NCBI RefSeq assembly: GCF_013282575.1 | Contig: NZ_JAAAYE010000023.1 | Span: 1 to 64,000 of the forward strand | DNA from: Paraburkholderia sp. NMBU_R16 | GTDB taxonomy: Bacteria; Pseudomonadota; Gammaproteobacteria; Burkholderiales; Burkholderiaceae | DNA: 64,000 nt | Direction: 5' to 3' | Program-made: the position numbers and the translations under genes | In this document: positions 60,756 through 64,000 of the stretch, piece after piece | Layout: every line of letters starts with the position of its first letter | How positions within the stretch are numbered: the first letter of the stretch is position 1 | The notes under the pieces: model-generated | Database searches by the model: none | Told to the model about the DNA's origin: nothing | Seen by the model: the letters and a program-made list of their open reading frames with translations, nothing else

Positions 60756-60971
60756 TCAACCTTTGCTGATCTTCGCCTTGTAGCCGGCGTCCTCGAACGC
60801 AACCAGGAATTCCTCGGCCATCATCCACGAGTCGATCTTTACGATTCCGGCATCAACGTCGACATCGACCTTCGCGTCAGGGTCGACCGCGCGGATGGCC
60901 CGGGCAAGCGTCGGTGCGTCGACATCACCGGTCATCTTTTCCATCTCGAATTCCATATGTTCGAATTGCAT
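60756..60971 (-). CDS. HMA-like ferredoxin-fold protein lacking CxxC
   Basis: A 71-residue protein with the beta-alpha-beta-beta-alpha-beta order of copper chaperones: FEMEKMTGDVDAPTLARAIR, AVDPDAKVDVDVDAGIVKID, SWMMAEEFLVAFEDAGYKAK. The loop that should read MTCGGC or MxCxxC is MTGDVD, so the metal-binding cysteines are gone. It is strongly acidic. It therefore probably does not carry copper and may have been recruited as a protein-binding domain. It is likely cytoplasmic. Confidence 0.75.
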   Translation of the reverse strand: MQFEHMEFEMEKMTGDVDAPTLARAIRAVDPDAKVDVDVDAGIVKIDSWMMAEEFLVAFEDAGYKAKISKG

Positions 60972-61114
60972 GCTCTGCTACCTCGATTCTGGTTATCGGC
61001 CTGCCCGCGGCTATTCAACCTGTGGCGGTATCCCGAACGTATGGAACGGCGCCGGACTCGGCACCGTCCATTCGAGCCCCTGGGCGCCGTCCCAGGGTTT
61101 ATCGGCGGCCGTTG

Positions 61115-61558
61115 CTAGGCCAGTGCCGCGATAGGCCGGCAATGCAACGAAAAACAGGATTGCATCATGAACTTCGGCAATTCAATTGAATCCCTTTCCG
61201 CGTAGAGACGACCGTGGATTTCGACCAGTTCCTGTGACATGTTTTCTTCACGGGCCGCCGCTTCGAGATCCCGGAGAAGTTCGTGACCCTGCGAAATCAG
61301 TGTCGCGTGTTGCGCCTTGATTTCCCGCGCAATCCCGTCGGGCAACGCATTCTTGCCCCGCAGCGTCTCCGTAATGCGATCCTCGATCGCGTGATGGGTG
61401 ACATCGGGAAAGCGTGTCAGATAGTAAAGCGTATCCACCAGCAGCGCGATGTGCGGGGCGTCCGGATCGGTGCGTAGCGACCGCTCGCCGTCGAGCAGTT
61501 GCACCAGCCGTCCCAGCCTGCCATGTTCGGCCTGCAGGCGCTCAATGACCGTGGGCAT
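61115..61558 (-). CDS. Hemerythrin-like (HHE) protein with altered C-terminus
   Basis: A 147-residue four-helix HHE protein. Metal ligands visible are AEHGRL (helix 1), DVTHHAIEDRI (helix 2, HxxxE) and KAQHATLISQGHELL (helix 3). In this family the last helix normally supplies HxxxE followed by xFPLA. Here the C-terminus is LYAERDSIELPKFMMQSCFS, then LHCRPIAALA, without HxxxE. The change starts at a 31-base direct repeat, so the 3' end seems to have been replaced by recombination. Oxygen or NO binding may be impaired. It overlaps the AhpD-like gene by 17 bases. Confidence 0.8.
   Translation of the reverse strand: MPTVIERLQAEHGRLGRLVQLLDGERSLRTDPDAPHIALLVDTLYYLTRFPDVTHHAIEDRITETLRGKNALPDGIAREIKAQHATLISQGHELLRDLEAAAREENMSQELVEIHGRLYAERDSIELPKFMMQSCFSLHCRPIAALA
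61161..61191. repeat. 31-base direct repeat, left copy
   Basis: It matches 62066-62096 at 30 of 31 positions (begins TGCATCATGAACTTCGGCAA). It lies inside the 3' end of the hemerythrin gene, exactly where the protein departs from the family. Confidence 0.85.
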
Positions 61559-61919
61559 GGGGCGCCTCGTCCGGATTCGGATTCGTACTCGACTTCTCTG
61601 CCATCGTGTCGAGTGCCAATGCCGAATGCGCATACGCCGCGCCGGCACGCATCTCGGCCGCGACCCAGATGGCCTCCATGATCTCCTGTTCGGTCGCGCC
61701 GCTTTTCAGGGCGGCCACCGTGTGGCCGCGTATGCAATACGGGCACTGGGTGACATGGGCGACGGCAAGGGCAATCAGCTGTTTCGTCTTCGCGGGCAGC
61801 GCGCCGTCGGCGAAGACGCTGTCGCTGAATGCCTTGAATGCGGCGAGCGGTCCGGGCGCCAGTTGCTTGCGCCTTGCTGTGATTCCGGGGTCCGACGGCG
61901 GATACATTGCTTTGTCCAT
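61542..61919 (-). CDS. Carboxymuconolactone decarboxylase (AhpD-like) protein
   Basis: A 125-residue helical protein of the CMD/AhpD superfamily. The redox motif is TQCPYCIRGHT (CxxC followed by His three residues on), with KQLIALAVAHV before it and SGATEQEIMEAIWVAAEMRA after it. Such proteins reduce peroxides, usually as a trimer with a thiol donor. I chose the ATG at MDKAMYPP because GGGGAG lies 8 bases upstream; five more residues are possible. It is first of a two-gene unit with the hemerythrin and has a His-rich tail (APHAHGH). Confidence 0.9.
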   Translation of the reverse strand: MDKAMYPPSDPGITARRKQLAPGPLAAFKAFSDSVFADGALPAKTKQLIALAVAHVTQCPYCIRGHTVAALKSGATEQEIMEAIWVAAEMRAGAAYAHSALALDTMAEKSSTNPNPDEAPHAHGH

Positions 61920-62065
61920 GGCTTGGCTCCCCATGCTGGTTCAATGACGGCGCCACCTCGCTATAAGCCGTGAAGCCGATGCACGCACAAAGCGTGCCGC
62001 ACGGTGCTGTCCCCGCGATGAACTCATCCAGCGTCGCCAGATGCGTACGACGCCCTCGTCTCTTG

Positions 62066-62096
62066 TGCATCATGAACTTCGGCAATTCCATTGAAT
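62066..62096. repeat. 31-base direct repeat, right copy
   Basis: The partner of 61161-61191, 905 bases apart, bracketing the AhpD/hemerythrin unit. It lies upstream of the AhpD start in non-coding DNA next to an orphan minus-strand frame starting ELPKFMMHKRRGRR. Confidence 0.85.
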
Positions 62097-62106
62097 TTAA
62101 ACTATG

Positions 62107-62122
62107 TCACAACATGACCTAT
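62107..62122. promoter_or_regulatory. Recurrent motif TCACAACATGACCTAT (site 3)
   Basis: 14 of 16 bases match the site at 56457, in an AT-rich stretch about 107 bases before the DUF2945 start. A GGGCAAT string follows 30 bases from the motif start, echoing GGCAAT after site 1. Confidence 0.4.
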
Positions 62123-62228
62123 AGTGAAGCACAGAGGGCAATATGAAAGTGTGAGTTGAATGCAGGGCAGTGCCGGCGTGTCCTCACATCAGTGCATTGC
62201 ACGCGGTACCGAACGGAGGGCATCCATC

Positions 62229-62444
62229 ATGACTACGAGATTCAAGGTTGGCGATCACGTGACGTGGAATTCGGAGGCCGGCCATGTCAGCGGCAAGATC
62301 ATCAAGGTGCATACGAGAGACACCGACTACAACGGATACACCCATCACGCCAGTGTGGACGATCCACAGTACGAGATCAGGAGTGAGAAGACCGACCACA
62401 TCGCGATGCACAAAGGTGGCGCGCTGAAAAAGATGGCTTCCTGA
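62229..62444 (+). CDS. DUF2945 (HVA1-type) small protein
   Basis: A 71-residue soluble protein: TTRFKVGDHVTWNSEAGHVS, then GKIIKVHTRDTDYNGYTHHA, DDPQYEIRSEKTDHIAMHKG. This is the complete DUF2945/hypervirulence-associated TUDOR-like barrel, a small SH3-like fold of unknown ligand. GGAGG lies about 10 bases before the ATG, which decides the start against a longer frame. It is a common member of stress islands. Confidence 0.93.
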   Translation: MTTRFKVGDHVTWNSEAGHVSGKIIKVHTRDTDYNGYTHHASVDDPQYEIRSEKTDHIAMHKGGALKKMAS

Positions 62445-62511
62445 GAGGCGTTGACTGCTACCGTACAGATGAGGCGCCAACGAACGTGAAACCCTATCGC
62501 TGCAAGCCTGT

Positions 62512-62787
62512 GTGCATTGGCCATTCCGGGTTCCTTACCGTGAGGCATGCGCGCAGGGACAAGGGACCGCAGATGCCGCAATCCGCTTCGCCCATCGAGA
62601 ACTCACGGTCGTCGTGCTGTATGCGATCAATATCTGGCTGCGCAAGCGGAGCCCCGCGAGCGTGAGTCCGGGCCTGAGCGCGCCAGTTCTGCTTTCGATT
62701 GTCGGGGTCGCACTGCTCTTTGTTTCAGGCTGGCTTGGCGGCCAGATGGTGCATGTCTACGGAGTCGGTGTCGAGGGACGGGAATAG
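62512..62787 (+). pseudogene. C-terminal fragment of a DUF2231 membrane protein
   Basis: The last 70 residues (AIRFAHRELTVVVLYAINIW, then PVLLSIVGVALLFVSGWLGG, QMVHVYGVGVEG) match the last two TM helices and conserved tail of DUF2231 proteins. The first half (two TM helices) is missing and is replaced by unrelated residues after the apparent start. Translation of the stub is possible but function is unlikely. Confidence 0.65.
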
Positions 62788-62975
62788 CGTCACTGCCAAA
62801 TCTGTCCTGAGAAGTGGCGGGTGAGACCCTGCCGCGCATCGCGAATTCGAGCGGATGATCGCCGCGACAGACTGGCGGCATGCGAGTACAGTGGACTGAA
62901 GGAAGCACAACCGTCCCGGGCAAAGGCCAACGCAAGCGCGATGGCTGCGCGACTCGGGGTCAGGCGGACTGTGGG

Positions 62976-64000
62976 ATGAAATACAGGGACTACTACGAGG
63001 TTCTCGGACTGCCACGCACCGCGACGCAGGACGAGGTCCGGCGCGCGTATCGCAAGCTCGCGCGCAAATATCATCCGGACGTCACCCAGCAGGCTGACGG
63101 CGAGGACCGTTTCAAGGAACTGGGCGAGGCCTATCAGGTCCTCAAGGATACGGAGAAGCGCGCAGCCTATGATCGTTTGGGCCGCCAGTGGCAGAACGGC
63201 CAGGATTTTCAGCCGCCGCCCGACTGGGACGAGGGCTTCGAGTTCAGCGGCGCAGGCAACGGGACCAGCACGAATGCGGATTTCAGCGAATTCTTCGAAG
63301 CGATGTTCGGCGGTGCGCGAGCGGGCAGCGATTCGCGGCAAACGAAAAGGCATGGCGCGGCCCCCGATCGGGGCGGCGCCACCGAGGACGATCTGGATGC
63401 TGCCTATCGTGGCACGCAGCGCCCGATCCACGGACAGGACCATCACGCCAAAGTCGCGATCGATCTGGTGGACGCCTATCACGGCGCGCAGCGCTCCATT
63501 TCGCTGCAAATGCCGGTCCTCGATGCGCAGGGCCATGTCATGCTGCAACAGCGTACGCTGAACGTCGGCATTCCCAAGGGCGTGCGGGCTGGGCAGCACC
63601 TGCGCCTTGCCGGTCAGGGCGGCGCCGGCCTGGGACATGGGCCAGCCGGTGACCTGTATCTGGAAATCGCCTTCCGCGAGGATCCGCGTTTTCGTGTCGA
63701 CGGACGCGATGTTTCGCTAGATGTACCGGTCGCGCCCTGGGAGGCCGCACTCGGCGCCCAAGTAACCGTTCCTACACCTGATGGCTCGGTCGAGCTGACC
63801 GTGCCAGCGGGATCGGCCAGCGGCCGGCGGCTGCGCCTCAAGGGGAAGGGCATTCCGGCGAAGACGCCGGGCGACCTGTACGTGATATTGACGATCGTGC
63901 TGCCACCGGCCGACAGCGACAGCGCGCGGGCGGCCTACGAAGCGATGCGGCAGGCGTTCCACTTCGATCCGCGCGCGCATTTTACGGGTGATCGACCATG
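62976..64000 (+). CDS. cbpA: CbpA-type DnaJ co-chaperone (runs to window edge)
   Basis: 341 codons are present. The J domain covers 5-70 (DYYEVLGLPRTATQDEVRRA, HPD in KYHPDV). A Gly/Phe-type linker follows (FEFSGAGNG, FFEAMFGGA). Two C-terminal substrate-binding domains come next (VGIPKGVRAGQHLRLAGQGG, DLYLEIAFREDPRFRVDGRD, GRRLRLKGKGIPAKTPGDLY). There is no zinc-finger region, so this is CbpA rather than DnaJ. The last visible bases (CCATG) suggest that the stop overlaps the start of the next gene, commonly cbpM. It stimulates DnaK in stress and nucleoid-linked protein repair. Confidence 0.93.
   Translation, partial: MKYRDYYEVLGLPRTATQDEVRRAYRKLARKYHPDVTQQADGEDRFKELGEAYQVLKDTEKRAAYDRLGRQWQNGQDFQPPPDWDEGFEFSGAGNGTSTNADFSEFFEAMFGGARAGSDSRQTKRHGAAPDRGGATEDDLDAAYRGTQRPIHGQDHHAKVAIDLVDAYHGAQRSISLQMPVLDAQGHVMLQQRTLNVGIPKGVRAGQHLRLAGQGGAGLGHGPAGDLYLEIAFREDPRFRVDGRDVSLDVPVAPWEAALGAQVTVPTPDGSVELTVPAGSASGRRLRLKGKGIPAKTPGDLYVILTIVLPPADSDSARAAYEAMRQAFHFDPRAHFTGDRP

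Overview
The window looks like chromosomal DNA of a Burkholderia-type betaproteobacterium (Burkholderia, Paraburkholderia, Trinickia or a relative). The evidence is GC-rich coding sequence with short gaps, the protein families present, and a stress-gene suite typical of that group. This placement comes from reading the sequence; no search was run. I saw no rRNA, tRNA, CRISPR array or intact insertion sequence.

Layout. 0-6 kb: accessory patch with gene remnants (a truncated sugar O-acetyltransferase, a start-less 3' fragment at 5.8-6.2 kb), a metallo-beta-lactamase-fold hydrolase, an ankyrin-like secreted protein, a chemoreceptor and a leaderless solute-binding-like protein. 6-12 kb: an M20 peptidase/MFS pair opposite a LysR regulator, then a ClC transporter with CBS domains. 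12.5-22.6 kb: a co-directional eight-gene block consistent with making, exporting and tailoring an extracellular glycan (WecB epimerase, processive GT2, bactofilin-like beta-helix protein, YaiO-type outer-membrane barrel, polytopic membrane protein, deacetylase-like secreted protein, pro-domain-less sedolisin, six-hairpin glycosidase-like protein). 22.7-26.5 kb: LysR, dicarboxylate/amino-acid symporter, and a racemase made of two fused domains, one with a lost catalytic Cys. 26.6-45.4 kb: an LRR-protein kinase, a DUF2182/DUF1326 pair, a GGDEF-EAL receptor overlapping an orphan sugar-type binding lipoprotein, a penicillin-acylase family enzyme, a CHAD protein, an MFS transporter, a YceH protein, a PAS hybrid kinase and a large autotransporter.

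45-64 kb: a stress/low-oxygen island of mostly small genes: MgtA, a Cys-rich sensor kinase, GT4, BON, DUF3309, a START-like secreted protein, PRC-barrel, CsbD, PPK2, GH15 glucosidase, an orphan SdhB, an HMA-like protein without CxxC, hemerythrin, an AhpD-like protein, DUF2945, a DUF2231 remnant and CbpA. FNR/Anr-type palindromes sit in front of several of these, one pair at identical spacing in a duplicated promoter. From memory this set resembles the low-oxygen-activated (lxa) locus of Burkholderia cenocepacia. Direct repeats, a broken PRC-barrel copy and other remnants show that the island has been rearranging.

The strongest candidates for undescribed biology are the glycan block, the binding-protein/GGDEF-EAL pair, the half-dead tandem racemase, and the cis-element code of the low-oxygen island.
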